A stretch of DNA of 64,000 nt from Secundilactobacillus folii. GTDB lineage: Bacteria; Bacillota; Bacilli; Lactobacillales; Lactobacillaceae. Both the position numbers and the translations under genes were made by a program. The notes beneath the pieces were generated by a model, which saw nothing but the letters and a program-made list of their open reading frames with translations, made no database searches and was not told the DNA's origin. The DNA is taken from the NCBI RefSeq assembly GCF_009720675.1, contig NZ_WNJO01000002.1, positions 248,001 through 312,000 of the forward strand, read 5' to 3'. Below, one piece after another: positions 42,729-52,270 of this stretch (position 1 is the first letter of the stretch; each line of letters opens with the position of its first letter).

Positions 42729-44612
42729 ATGGAAATCACAGATTCGAAGATCAATGATTTAAATTTAGACGCTCTCTTTATCGGTGATAAAGCTGAAAAC
42801 GGTGCCTTGTACAAGGAGCTGTTGAACAAACTTGTTGATGAGCATTTAGGTTGGCGTAAAAACTATATTCCTCAAGATCAGAATATGATTTCGCCTGAAG
42901 AACAACAATCGCCAGAATTTAAGGATACTGTCAATCGAATGAGGCATGTTTTGGACGATGTATCAAATCGGATTCGAACTGAATCAGTTCCATGGCATTC
43001 GGCAGGGCGTTATTGGGGACACATGAACTCTGAAACACTCATGCCAGCTATACTTGCATATGACTATGCGATGCTTTGGAACGGCAATAATGTGGCGTAT
43101 GAATCCTCTCCTGCAACTTCCCAGATGGAAGAAGAAGTTGGCAATGAGTTTGCCACTATGATGGGTTATAAAAACGGTTGGGGTCATATCGTAGCCGATG
43201 GCTCTCTTGCCAATCTTGAAGGCCTTTGGTACGCCAGAAATATCAAATCCTTGCCTTTGGCGATGAAAGAGGTGACTCCTGAACTTGTAACTGGTAAAAC
43301 AGATTGGCAATTATTAAACATGCCAACTGCTGAAATCATGAAGTTGGTTGAAGAGTCCGGCGAACGACTAGATGACCTTAAAGCAAAATCAGCTAGGAGT
43401 GGTAAAAATCTCCAAAAGCTTGGTAAGTGGTTGGTACCACAAACGAAACACTATTCCTGGATGAAAGCAGCTGACATTATCGGTATTGGCTTAGATCAAG
43501 TTGTCCCTGTTCCAATTGATAAGAACTATCGGATGGACGTTAATGAACTGGAAAAAATCATTCGTGAAATTACTGCGGATCAAACACCAATCCTTGGTGT
43601 AGTTGGTGTTGCAGGTTCGACTGAGGAGGGCGCAGTTGATCAAATCGATCAAATTGTCGCTTTGAGAAATAAACTTGAAAAAGAGGGTATTTATTTCTAT
43701 TTACACGTTGACGCTGCCTATGGTGGATACTTCAGAACGATTTTTCTCGATGAGAACAATAACTTTGTGCCATTTGACAAAATGAAGGATCTTCATAATC
43801 AATATGGCGTCTTCACAGAATCAAAGGATTATATCAAGAGAGACGTTTATGAAGCTTACAAGGCATTTACAGAGGCTGAGTCAATTACTATTGATCCTCA
43901 TAAGATGGGATACGTTCCCTATGCTGCGGGAGGTATTGTCATTAAGGATGTAGCTATGCGTGATACGATTTCGTATTTTGCAACTTACGTGTTTGAAAAA
44001 GGTGCTGATATTCCAGCACTTCTAGGGGCATATATTCTCGAAGGTTCAAAGGCTGGGGCGACAGCCGCTTCAGTTTGGGCAGCACACCACACTTTGCCAT
44101 TAAACGCTTCTGGTTATGGCAAGTTAGAAGGTGCGTCATTAGAAGGTGCACACAGATATTACGACTTTCTGAAGAATTTAACATTTAAAATTGGTGACAG
44201 AACTGTTGAAGTTCACCCACTAGTTAATCCCGATTTTAATATGGTTGACTATGTACTTAAAGAAAAAGATAATGACAGTTTGGCTGATATGAACCGACTG
44301 AATCATCAATTCTATGAGGAAGCTTCATACGTTAAGGGTTCGTTGTACAACAAAGAATATATTGTTTCACACACTGACTTTGCAATTCCAGATTACGGGA
44401 ATAGCCCACTACCGTTTGTAAAGAGTCTGGGTATCAGTGAAAATGACTGGAATAGTGTTGGAAAAGTCACAGTTATCCGGGCATCAGTTATGACGCCATA
44501 TATGAACCGCCAAGAAAATTTTGATTACTTTGTACCAAAGATTAAATTGGCGATGAAGCAATATTTGCAAAACATTTTCGTTAAAGAAACAACTAAACAA
44601 TTATCTGAATAG
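42729..44612 (+). CDS. tdc: Tyrosine decarboxylase
   Basis: A 627-residue PLP-dependent group II decarboxylase, full length for the tyramine-forming family. Diagnostic blocks: [61 protein letters not shown] and the PLP Lys region [18 protein letters not shown]. It converts tyrosine to tyramine and CO2 and consumes a proton. ATG 42729 follows TTGGAGG; the longer in-frame start at 42675 adds unrelated sequence. It is followed after 33 bases by the exchanger, with which it forms a proton-motive and acid-resistance cycle. Confidence 0.97.
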   Translation: MEITDSKINDLNLDALFIGDKAENGALYKELLNKLVDEHLGWRKNYIPQDQNMISPEEQQSPEFKDTVNRMRHVLDDVSNRIRTESVPWHSAGRYWGHMNSETLMPAILAYDYAMLWNGNNVAYESSPATSQMEEEVGNEFATMMGYKNGWGHIVADGSLANLEGLWYARNIKSLPLAMKEVTPELVTGKTDWQLLNMPTAEIMKLVEESGERLDDLKAKSARSGKNLQKLGKWLVPQTKHYSWMKAADIIGIGLDQVVPVPIDKNYRMDVNELEKIIREITADQTPILGVVGVAGSTEEGAVDQIDQIVALRNKLEKEGIYFYLHVDAAYGGYFRTIFLDENNNFVPFDKMKDLHNQYGVFTESKDYIKRDVYEAYKAFTEAESITIDPHKMGYVPYAAGGIVIKDVAMRDTISYFATYVFEKGADIPALLGAYILEGSKAGATAASVWAAHHTLPLNASGYGKLEGASLEGAHRYYDFLKNLTFKIGDRTVEVHPLVNPDFNMVDYVLKEKDNDSLADMNRLNHQFYEEASYVKGSLYNKEYIVSHTDFAIPDYGNSPLPFVKSLGISENDWNSVGKVTVIRASVMTPYMNRQENFDYFVPKIKLAMKQYLQNIFVKETTKQLSE

Positions 44613-44645
44613 ATAAATAATAAAACGTATTGAAGGGATAAAAAG

Positions 44646-46073
44646 ATGAATAAACAAGCGACCAAATTAGGGCTTGGTACATTCATAGGAATGACCATGG
44701 CACTCTGTGCAACGGTTCGATCAATTCCCTCTATCGCAGCTACCGGTTGGTCTCAGATTACCTATATGATTTTTGCAGTGTTGTTCTTCGCCTTACCAGT
44801 TGCATTAATTTCAGGTGAGCTAGGAACAATGCTACAGGCTGATGGCGGTCCTCAACTATGGGTAAAAACGGCCCTTGGCGAAAAATGGGGCTTTGTAACT
44901 GCTTGGCTACTCTGGGTTCAGATGTTTCCAGGAATGGTGATGGTGGCTTCAACAATTGGACCACTGTGGGGGAATACTTTTGGAAATGTATCACTTGGTA
45001 ATAACCACTGGTTTATTTTAGCTAATATTCTTGGTTTTTACTGGATAATTACGATTTTAAACCTACGCTTTGATATGGCAAAAGTTGGGGGCAATGTCGG
45101 CGTCTGGCTAGGAGTATATATTCCAATCGTGATTATGTTAGTAATGGGCATTTCAGCATTATTTAAAGAGGGAATTGATCCGGCAAGTTATCTGGGCACT
45201 TTCTCAGTTTCGAAATTATTGCCAAATCTGGGTAATCTTCAGACATTACAATATTTTGCTGCTATTTCCTTTATCTATACTGGGATTGAAATGTCATCAG
45301 TCTTTATTCCACGGTTGAATAATGCAAAAAAAACCTATACGAGAGGGATTTTTATTGCACTCGTCGGTTTAATCCTGATGAATATTTTAAACGGGATATT
45401 GGTAGCCAATGCAGTGCCAAATGGTCAGATTCAACTTTCGAATATTACACAACCGATTTTACTTTGGTGCCAAATTCTTGGTTGGCCAACTATCATTGCA
45501 AACATATTTAGTTTCATGGTTGTGATTGGTGTTCTGATCCAATTATCCGCATGGGTTACCGGGCCTTCAAAAGCCATGACTCAGGTTGCTCGGGATGGAC
45601 AGTTACCAGCTAGCTTTGGCTACCATAAAACTAATCGTTATGGCGTTTCTCGAAACGTTGTGCTTACACAAAGCGTCTGCATTTCATTGTTTGCACTACT
45701 CTACGGTGTCATGAAAAACGTTAACAACGTCTTCCTAACTTTAACAAATGCTACTACTGTAATTTATGCATTAGTCTATATTCTGATTGCGGTAGCATTA
45801 ATTAAATTACGGCAGACACAGCCAGATTTAGAGCGTCCTTACCGACTTGGAAAAACGGGGAATGCTTTGGCATACCTTGTGGCCTATGCTTTGATATTTG
45901 GTATTATCGTGATTATTGCTGCTACATTCTTAGCATCAGACTTAATTCAATCAATCTTTGTCATCGTTATTACACTTATTTTGTTTGTGATTCCACTTAT
46001 TATCGATCGCAATAAAAATAAAGAATGGATGATTCAAGTTCAAGCTGATTTACAATCGACGAATAATTTCTAG
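44646..46073 (+). CDS. tyrP: Tyrosine/tyramine exchanger (APC family)
   Basis: A 475-residue protein with twelve membrane helices of the amino acid/polyamine family, glutamate:GABA-antiporter-like branch (FIGMTMALCATVRSIPSIAATGW at TM1; SAWVTGPSKAMTQVARDGQLP in the TM8-9 region). It exchanges external tyrosine for internal tyramine. It lies directly downstream of tdc and ends at a terminator. Confidence 0.94.
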   Translation: MNKQATKLGLGTFIGMTMALCATVRSIPSIAATGWSQITYMIFAVLFFALPVALISGELGTMLQADGGPQLWVKTALGEKWGFVTAWLLWVQMFPGMVMVASTIGPLWGNTFGNVSLGNNHWFILANILGFYWIITILNLRFDMAKVGGNVGVWLGVYIPIVIMLVMGISALFKEGIDPASYLGTFSVSKLLPNLGNLQTLQYFAAISFIYTGIEMSSVFIPRLNNAKKTYTRGIFIALVGLILMNILNGILVANAVPNGQIQLSNITQPILLWCQILGWPTIIANIFSFMVVIGVLIQLSAWVTGPSKAMTQVARDGQLPASFGYHKTNRYGVSRNVVLTQSVCISLFALLYGVMKNVNNVFLTLTNATTVIYALVYILIAVALIKLRQTQPDLERPYRLGKTGNALAYLVAYALIFGIIVIIAATFLASDLIQSIFVIVITLILFVIPLIIDRNKNKEWMIQVQADLQSTNNF

Positions 46074-46089
46074 ATTGACTGGAATGTCG

Positions 46090-46128
46090 AACAGGGACTT
46101 ATCTGTTGATAGGTCCCTGTTTTATTTT
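46090..46128 (+). terminator. Terminator between tyrP and nhaC
   Basis: CAGGGACTTATC, four bases, GATAGGTCCCTG, TTTTATTTT. Confidence 0.92.
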
Positions 46129-46142
46129 GAAAGTGGGGAATT

Positions 46143-47612
46143 ATGATGAATTCTTCTAGTAAAGACTCAAGGTTTAATTTGGGAGAAAGTTTGGCAGTCA
46201 TGCTGACGATGTTCGTAATCTTAGGGGTGATGATCATTAAATACGATATGTCACCTCAAATTCCTATCTTGTTTGTATTTACCCTGGTCATGTTCTATGG
46301 GCACTTCAAGAAAATTTCATGGGACGATATTTTTCAAGGTATCTCCGATGGTGTTGCACCCGGAATTATTCCGATTATCATCTTTTTAATGATTGGAATT
46401 TTAGTTGCAAGCTGGTTAAAAGCTGGGACTATTGCGGGAATGATGTATATTGGTTTAAAGCTCATTTCAGTACCGTTATTTTTACCAACTGTATTTATTA
46501 TTTGCGGAATTATTGGTATCACAGTAGGCAGTTCATTTACGACGGTTTCCACTATTGGGATTGCCTTCATGGGTATTGGACATGTGTTAGGCTTTTCGGC
46601 ACCTGTCATTGCTGGAGCTGTTGTTTCTGGTGCGTTCTTAGGAAACAATATGTCACCATTATCCGATACGTCGAATTTAACAACTGGGATTGCGAAGGTT
46701 AACCTTTATACACATTTAAAAAATATGAGCTTAACTGTCATTCCGGCAGCGGTTATTTCATTGATTGGTTTTGGAATCATTGGTCTACGTTCGACAAAAA
46801 ACACCAATTTGAAGGCAGTGCGAAATATTTCAACTCAACTAATGGCAACCTACCATATTTCTTTGTGGACATTCTTACCAGTGATCGTTTTGCTTTTACT
46901 GGCTTGGCGTAAGATGCCAGCTGTTCCAACGCTGTTACTCGGCTCATTTACTGCTATTGTGCTGGCACTATTTCAGGATAGTTCATTTAGCTTTAAGCAA
47001 GTTGGTGATTTGCTCATAAATGGCAATCATGTTGCTGGAACCAACACCGTCATTAATCGGTTAATGAGTGGTGGGGGCATAACCAACATGCTAAGTTCAG
47101 TAGCTCTGATCATTCTGGCATTGTCTCTTGGGGGATTATTAATTAAGTTTGGGATCATTAAAACATTGATTAATAGTATGAGAAGAATGATTAGTACCCC
47201 AGGAAGGTTAATACTAGCTACTTTTTTGGGTTCCTTAGGGGTGAATTTACTTGTTGGGGAACAGTATCTTTCGATAATTCTACCTGGTGAAACGTTTAAG
47301 CAATCGTATGATGATCTCCATGTTGATCGGAAGTACTTATCGAGAACCTTAGCAACTGGGAGTGCTGATATCAACGCTTTAGTACCATGGGGAGTAAGTG
47401 GTATTTTCTGTTCTGCTACTCTAGGAGTCAGTGCATTTCAGTATATTCAATTTGCCTTTTACCCCTATTTAAACCCTCTAATGACAATCCTTTTTGGCTT
47501 TACTGTGGTTACTTGGGCGAATAAGAAGTTACGAAAAAGCTTACAAAAAACGAACGAAAAAATGCCAAAAAATTTGGAGCAGACATCTAATTCGTCTGAT
47601 TTAGAGGCTTGA
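46143..47612 (+). CDS. nhaC: Na+/H+ antiporter NhaC
   Basis: A 489-residue membrane protein with about twelve helices: WDDIFQGISDGVAPGIIPIIIFLMIGILVASW, GITVGSSFTTVSTIGIAFMGIG, GNNMSPLSDTSNLTTGIAKVNLYTHLKNM (a NhaC signature) and SADINALVPWGVSGIF. Homologues close the tyramine cluster in other lactic acid bacteria. It probably supports pH homeostasis. It follows a terminator by only 15 bases and shows no clear promoter of its own, so read-through is likely. The start is ATG 46143 or 46146. Confidence 0.93.
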   Translation: MMNSSSKDSRFNLGESLAVMLTMFVILGVMIIKYDMSPQIPILFVFTLVMFYGHFKKISWDDIFQGISDGVAPGIIPIIIFLMIGILVASWLKAGTIAGMMYIGLKLISVPLFLPTVFIICGIIGITVGSSFTTVSTIGIAFMGIGHVLGFSAPVIAGAVVSGAFLGNNMSPLSDTSNLTTGIAKVNLYTHLKNMSLTVIPAAVISLIGFGIIGLRSTKNTNLKAVRNISTQLMATYHISLWTFLPVIVLLLLAWRKMPAVPTLLLGSFTAIVLALFQDSSFSFKQVGDLLINGNHVAGTNTVINRLMSGGGITNMLSSVALIILALSLGGLLIKFGIIKTLINSMRRMISTPGRLILATFLGSLGVNLLVGEQYLSIILPGETFKQSYDDLHVDRKYLSRTLATGSADINALVPWGVSGIFCSATLGVSAFQYIQFAFYPYLNPLMTILFGFTVVTWANKKLRKSLQKTNEKMPKNLEQTSNSSDLEA

Positions 47613-48239
47613 ATTAAGTTTATTGAACTTAAAACGTCAGTATAGATGAAGAAATGTGCATTATCTTTATAATGAGTCTGAAAAGATACCGTCTTTAGAA
47701 TACTTTGTTGGGTTGAGATATTTGAATAATAGATAAAGCCATCATATAGATAGGGTAACAAACCTATGTGATGGCTTCATCTATTATCAAAAGCTCATGA
47801 ATTTGTAGAATTATAATTTTTAGAGCTGTAATTCTACCAGCCGCAAGTAATTTTTGATGTTTGAGCTTCAGTACCTGTTTTGATTAATGCACTTTGATTG
47901 TTCTCCTTGTTCAATTAAATCTCTGCGTCTTATTCATCCAGCGTTTCAGGTGCTAATGTAGTCATGTTTTAAGATACCATATTGCTAATTATGTTCTGAG
48001 ACTGTAGACATTAAATCGATTTGTCAGCATTTTTTGAGCAGTGAAAAAATCAAGATCTCTGGTTCCTGAAAACATGCCTAATTTATCAATTGGGGGCTCA
48101 AGCTAAATGTTGCTTTTAAATTTAAAATTCATGCTACCTGTTCAGTCAATAAGGCAAAGAGCGTTTGCTTGTATTATCAAATATTAATAACACTTAATTC
48201 AATATATTATAAATGGTGCTCAAATTTTCATTAATTAAG
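47613..48239. other. Intergenic region between the tyramine cluster and the defence island
   Basis: I see no gene. Two hairpins are present: a long one at 47727-47789 and a shorter one at 47805-47840. The rest is AT-rich with several short stop-rich stretches. Confidence 0.5.
47727..47789. repeat. Long inverted repeat (hairpin) downstream of nhaC
   Basis: AATAGATAAAGCCATCA pairs with TGATGGCTTCATCTATT (one mismatch), with an inner ATAGG/CCTAT stem. It lacks a clean T-run, so it may be a weak terminator or a small repeat element at the island boundary. A second hairpin, GTAGAATTA/TAATTCTAC, follows at 47805-47840. Confidence 0.6.
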
Positions 48240-48269
48240 TTGGAGGTTTAAAGCTAGTCATCATATAAT
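48240..48269 (+). promoter_or_regulatory. Promoter for the mcrB-mcrC pair
   Basis: TTGGAG (48240-48245), 18 bases, TATAAT (48264-48269), 30 bases before the mcrB start. Confidence 0.6.
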
Positions 48270-48299
48270 AACATTATCAAGAAAATTTGGGAGATTAAT

Positions 48300-49763
48300 A
48301 TGACACCAAAAAATATTTTTGTTACACAACTGGAAGATTTACTAAAACAAGTCGGCGGCCAAGATAGGTCTCAGAACAATCTTTTTCTAACGCGTAAGGC
48401 GGTTTCTGAAAATCTTGAAAAGGGCAGTAATAATACCTATGGTTTTATTTCATTTATTCGTCCAGATCAAACGCCTTCCGGACCATATGCGGGCCTATCA
48501 GTTAAAGTTAACCCAGGTAAAGAGAATTATCGTATTTCACTGGATATTGGCAATGAAGGCTTTGGTGATGATTATCAATTAGCAACTTTACCAGGATTAC
48601 GGCGTCTTTTTTTTGATCTTCAAAAGGATATTATAAATTTTGCCAATGCAAATTCGATAAGTATTAAGTCCTTTTGTGCCTTGGATTTTGCGGATGATTC
48701 TTCTAAAAAGCAACTTTCAGATTTGGAGCTAGCTTATAGAGAAGACGAGATTGATTCTCACAAACAGGATCTATTTGTGGCTTTTGTTCCCAAACCAAGT
48801 TTAAGTCATATTGATTTAGATGATCCATTTTGGGTCATCTATAAGGCTGTCATTGCCGTTTATGCTAAAGCTCGCCAATGGCCATCGAACTCAGAAGAAC
48901 GAAAGATTGTTGGAAAGTTCATCAATGCTATTCATCAATATAATGAGGTTACTAAAAATGAATTGGCGCAGGCTAGCCACTTGCTAGACGTACGGCGGTA
49001 CGTCGTTCTTCAAGGAGCACCAGGAACTGGTAAAACTTATCTAATGAATAAATTAGCAAAAGATTATGAGACTGTTTTTACACAATTTCATGCTGAAACT
49101 ACCTACTCGGATTTTGTTGGTGGTTATCGACCTGTGACAGATGCAGAGGGACATTTGAGCTATAGATATTATGAAGGCCCCTTATTAAAAGCTATTAGGC
49201 TCGCACAAAAATCTGACAAAAAAATTTTATTGATGATTGACGAGATTAACCGTGCAAATTTGAGTAATGTTCTAGGTGAGGCGTTCTACTTATTTGAAAA
49301 TGAGAAAGGTTTGCCACGTGCCAAAGTTCAATTGGGGGATATTGCCCAGCCTCAAAATCTCATCGAAATAGAAACACTTCCATCTAACTTATATGTAATG
49401 GCAACTATGAACACGGCGGATAGATCACTAGCAATTGTTGATTTTGCACTCCGACGTCGTTTTGCTTGGTTAACCATGTATCCACATCATATCAAACCAG
49501 TTAAACAGTTTTTTCATGAAAAACAATTTAACGAAATGCATGATATTTTTCAAATGTATGCCACTAGTGAAGAATTAATGTTAGAACCAGGTCAAGCATA
49601 TTATCTTACTCCTGACCATAGTGACTCCCAAATGAATGATCGTTTGTTATACGAGCTCTTGCCTTTAATTCGTGAATATCTTGAAAGTGGTTTTATGATA
49701 CCAGCTAAAGATGCTCTGAACCAGTTTTTCATGAGTGAGATTCGACAAACTCTTTTTAACTAG
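48300..49763 (+). CDS. mcrB: McrB-type AAA+ GTPase of a modification-dependent restriction system
   Basis: A 487-residue protein. Residues 1-190 form an N-terminal domain (YGFISFIRPDQTPSGPYAGL) of the MrcB-N type, thought to read DNA or modified bases. The AAA+ part has Walker A GAPGTGKT (near 240), Walker B LMIDEINRAN (near 308), the McrB signature MNTADRSL (near 369) and an arginine-finger segment FALRRRFAW. It would power translocation and activate McrC cleavage. The stop is 12 bases from the mcrC start. AT content and codon use differ from the flanking operons, which fits horizontal gain. Confidence 0.9.
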   Translation: MTPKNIFVTQLEDLLKQVGGQDRSQNNLFLTRKAVSENLEKGSNNTYGFISFIRPDQTPSGPYAGLSVKVNPGKENYRISLDIGNEGFGDDYQLATLPGLRRLFFDLQKDIINFANANSISIKSFCALDFADDSSKKQLSDLELAYREDEIDSHKQDLFVAFVPKPSLSHIDLDDPFWVIYKAVIAVYAKARQWPSNSEERKIVGKFINAIHQYNEVTKNELAQASHLLDVRRYVVLQGAPGTGKTYLMNKLAKDYETVFTQFHAETTYSDFVGGYRPVTDAEGHLSYRYYEGPLLKAIRLAQKSDKKILLMIDEINRANLSNVLGEAFYLFENEKGLPRAKVQLGDIAQPQNLIEIETLPSNLYVMATMNTADRSLAIVDFALRRRFAWLTMYPHHIKPVKQFFHEKQFNEMHDIFQMYATSEELMLEPGQAYYLTPDHSDSQMNDRLLYELLPLIREYLESGFMIPAKDALNQFFMSEIRQTLFN

Positions 49764-49775
49764 GAGGTAAATAGG

Positions 49776-51128
49776 TTGGGACAAGAAAACCACGTTTCAG
49801 TTATTGAAATACCAACATTCACCGATTACATCTATCATTTACCAAAAAAAATGAGAGATTCTCGAAATCCTCTTGAAAGCCACATGAAATTTGTTGATTT
49901 AAACCGTAAAGTATTGACATATCTAGATATTGACACATATTTCTTATCAGGTGATTTGCACTTAGTAACTAACGGGTATGTTGGGGCTATTCCAATTCGT
50001 ATGCAGAAAAGAAATGGTGGTGAAACGAGCACTGATTTAATTGTTAAGCCCCGCTATGGTGCTGATGAAAGTAATTGGTTTGCCTGGATGGACGGGTTAG
50101 CTCAATTTTCGGGTTTAAGTTTAAGCTCGGAAACAAATCCTAACTATACGTTAACAAGGTCTGAAGGTACTCCAACACCGAAATATATACTTGCTCAAGA
50201 AGTAGTGAAGAGTATGGTTAATGTTCTCAAAGAGCAGTCGTGGATTTCATTTGAAAATCGAGAAACAGAACTTAATCGACCTCTCGGAAAGGTTAACTGG
50301 CAACGTTATGCCCAACAATCTGCGGATCCTCAAAAGCAACTGTTGTTTCCAACAAAGATTAATTTGCTCACACATAACCATTCCGAATTCAGACGTGCAT
50401 TAAATGTTTTGGCAGAGTGTGTAGCAATTTTGAATGGGCAACTAACACCGATTCAAATTAAACAAAGAACGCGAGAAAATCAAGCTTTTTTAAGACGATA
50501 CGTACCAATTTCTGGATTTTTAAAACGGGAAACCCAACATTTTAAAATTCGAAAGAATGAAGGCGCATTTGTAACACAACTTAAAAGGGATTTAAATCGG
50601 TTTATTGATCTGGAAGTTAAACAACAGTATAGTTGGCGCATAGATTTCTCCACTTTATTTGAAAGATATGTACAAACACTTCTTCAACAGTCAGTTACCA
50701 AATTACATCAAAATCCTCGAGTTGCTCACCATTTGCTGCCAGGATATACACGCCACGTTTCCAGATTAATGCCCAAATATTTAGAGCCAGATATGATCGC
50801 CGAATTTGAAGGCCGAGAAATTATTCTGGATGCAAAGTATAAGTCGTACTTTTATCCACGACAGAATGAGGGCATTGAGGAACAGCGTAAGAGAATTCGA
50901 AATGATGTCCATCAAATTATCGCTTATGCTAGTTTAGCAAGTACACAGATTTCAGTGATTGTTGCACCAATTGATGGTAAGGAGGTTGTTCAAGAGGTTT
51001 CCCGGTATGAACAGGCCATAATAGGTGTTGTAGGTCTACCATTGAGTTATCAAGATGCTAAATATTATGGACAGACAATTCGTAAATTTTTGAATTCCCT
51101 TATCATCTTGGCGGATAAGGCTATCTAA
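49776..51128 (+). CDS. mcrC: McrC-type endonuclease subunit
   Basis: A 450-residue McrC/LlaJI-type protein. The N-terminal part contains FLSGDLHLVTNGYVGAIPI and the C-terminal part the PD-(D/E)xK nuclease core PDMIAEFEGREIILDAKYK (near 337-355), followed by DVHQIIAYAS, a typical helix of the fold. It cuts DNA when activated by McrB. The start is TTG 49776 behind AGGAGGTAAATAGG. No methyltransferase is adjacent, so the pair is likely a modification-dependent (type IV-like) system. Confidence 0.9.
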   Translation: MGQENHVSVIEIPTFTDYIYHLPKKMRDSRNPLESHMKFVDLNRKVLTYLDIDTYFLSGDLHLVTNGYVGAIPIRMQKRNGGETSTDLIVKPRYGADESNWFAWMDGLAQFSGLSLSSETNPNYTLTRSEGTPTPKYILAQEVVKSMVNVLKEQSWISFENRETELNRPLGKVNWQRYAQQSADPQKQLLFPTKINLLTHNHSEFRRALNVLAECVAILNGQLTPIQIKQRTRENQAFLRRYVPISGFLKRETQHFKIRKNEGAFVTQLKRDLNRFIDLEVKQQYSWRIDFSTLFERYVQTLLQQSVTKLHQNPRVAHHLLPGYTRHVSRLMPKYLEPDMIAEFEGREIILDAKYKSYFYPRQNEGIEEQRKRIRNDVHQIIAYASLASTQISVIVAPIDGKEVVQEVSRYEQAIIGVVGLPLSYQDAKYYGQTIRKFLNSLIILADKAI

Positions 51129-51922
51129 CTTTTTGTACTTTACTCGGTTAATCAAAGGAGTATGGTAGAGTGATTTATTTAGAAGTCGTTTTGATTATTC
51201 CTATAACGTTTTGAGAGATTTAATAGTATGAATTGGATATTCGTTCATTGATAATAGAAAATTATTGAATGCCCTTGAATATTAATTATGTTTCCTGATC
51301 CCGACTATTTTTATGTTGTGACTGAGAATTTTAACAATTTCGAAGATTACCTGAATTTTCAAATTAGTAGCGACATGTTATGACAAACGTTAGTTGAGGA
51401 TAAGTAAGGCCACTTTTGGATAGATATGTTAATAGAAGTGTACAAAAGGATCAGCGTTATGAGCTCTTGGCTGACGCTTCAGTTCAATGATTAATTTGTT
51501 AAAAAATCAAAATACTGTATGCTTAAAGCTGGGTGGTAATGATAACCAAAAAGATTCGCAGATAGCCTGACTAGTATCAATTTATAGCTAGAGTGTCCGC
51601 TATTCTCGAATTTGGTCTTGTTCCTTAAATGATAGTTGTTAATAGTTGTGAGTCATGATAATCTGATTTTAGATTAGACATGATTCCAACTTTTTTATTT
51701 ACAAGGTTGCTTGTGAAAATGATTATTACACTTTTTGGACTACTTAATTAACGTTGAACTTGAAGTATAAACGCGGGTTTATTTAAAGGCAGATCAATTT
51801 GAATTAAGCAAAAATCATCATGATAGACTTATTAATGCTTATATTTTTGGTGATACACAAGAAATCAAGTAAATGATTCGAAAATTGAATCTATTGTTCG
51901 AAAAATAGAGGTGAAAGACTAG
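51129..51922. other. Decayed region between McrBC and the MazG-like gene
   Basis: About 790 bases of AT-rich sequence without an intact gene. Several short fragments read like protein, the clearest at 51777-51872. I see no hairpin that looks like a clear terminator after mcrC. Confidence 0.5.
51777..51872 (+). pseudogene. Short C-terminal coding remnant
   Basis: The frame from 51777 reads YLKADQFELSKNHHDRLINA followed by YIFGDTQEIK and a stop, which is protein-like. A stop codon lies directly upstream and no start is present. It is probably the tail of a deleted gene of the island. Confidence 0.35.
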
Positions 51923-52237
51923 ATGGATTATGAAAAGGTACTAGCAGATTTAATTGAGTTTAGAAATGAGCGACACTGGCAAAAATATCATACTTTGCCG
52001 GCATTAGCACGTGCCTTGTCAATTGAGGCTGCTGAAGTGAATGAACATTTTCTTTGGAAAGATAGCAAAAGCTCTGATGAATTTTTGAATGATGATGCTA
52101 ATTTGCAGGCGTTAAAGTTAGAAATTGCTGATACACTGACTTATGCCTACTACATGTGCGAAAAGCTTAACGTTAATCCCAATGATATTGTCTATGAAAA
52201 GTTACAGATTAATAAAAATCGCAATTGGAAGTTCTAA
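51923..52237 (+). CDS. MazG-like nucleotide pyrophosphohydrolase
   Basis: A 104-residue all-helical protein of the MazG / RS21-C6 superfamily. The metal-binding motifs are visible: EAAE in ARALSIEAAEVNEHFLW (near 35) and EIAD in LKLEIADTLTYAYYMCEKL (near 75), with a Lys-rich helix at the end (YEKLQINKNRNWKF). Such enzymes hydrolyse (d)NTPs, for example dCTP, to monophosphate and PPi. RBS AGAGGTGAAAG upstream. It is 33 bases ahead of the GIY-YIG/DUF2075 gene and probably forms a two-gene unit with it, which suggests nucleotide depletion or sensing in defence. Confidence 0.88.
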   Translation: MDYEKVLADLIEFRNERHWQKYHTLPALARALSIEAAEVNEHFLWKDSKSSDEFLNDDANLQALKLEIADTLTYAYYMCEKLNVNPNDIVYEKLQINKNRNWKF

Positions 52238-52270
52238 TTTAAATCAGATTCTTTAAAGGGAGGGGTAAAT

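Noticed and set aside
46319-46702. 127-codon plus-strand frame rich in Trp, Tyr and Cys
   Set aside because: It lies wholly within nhaC in another phase; composition is typical of a shadow frame.
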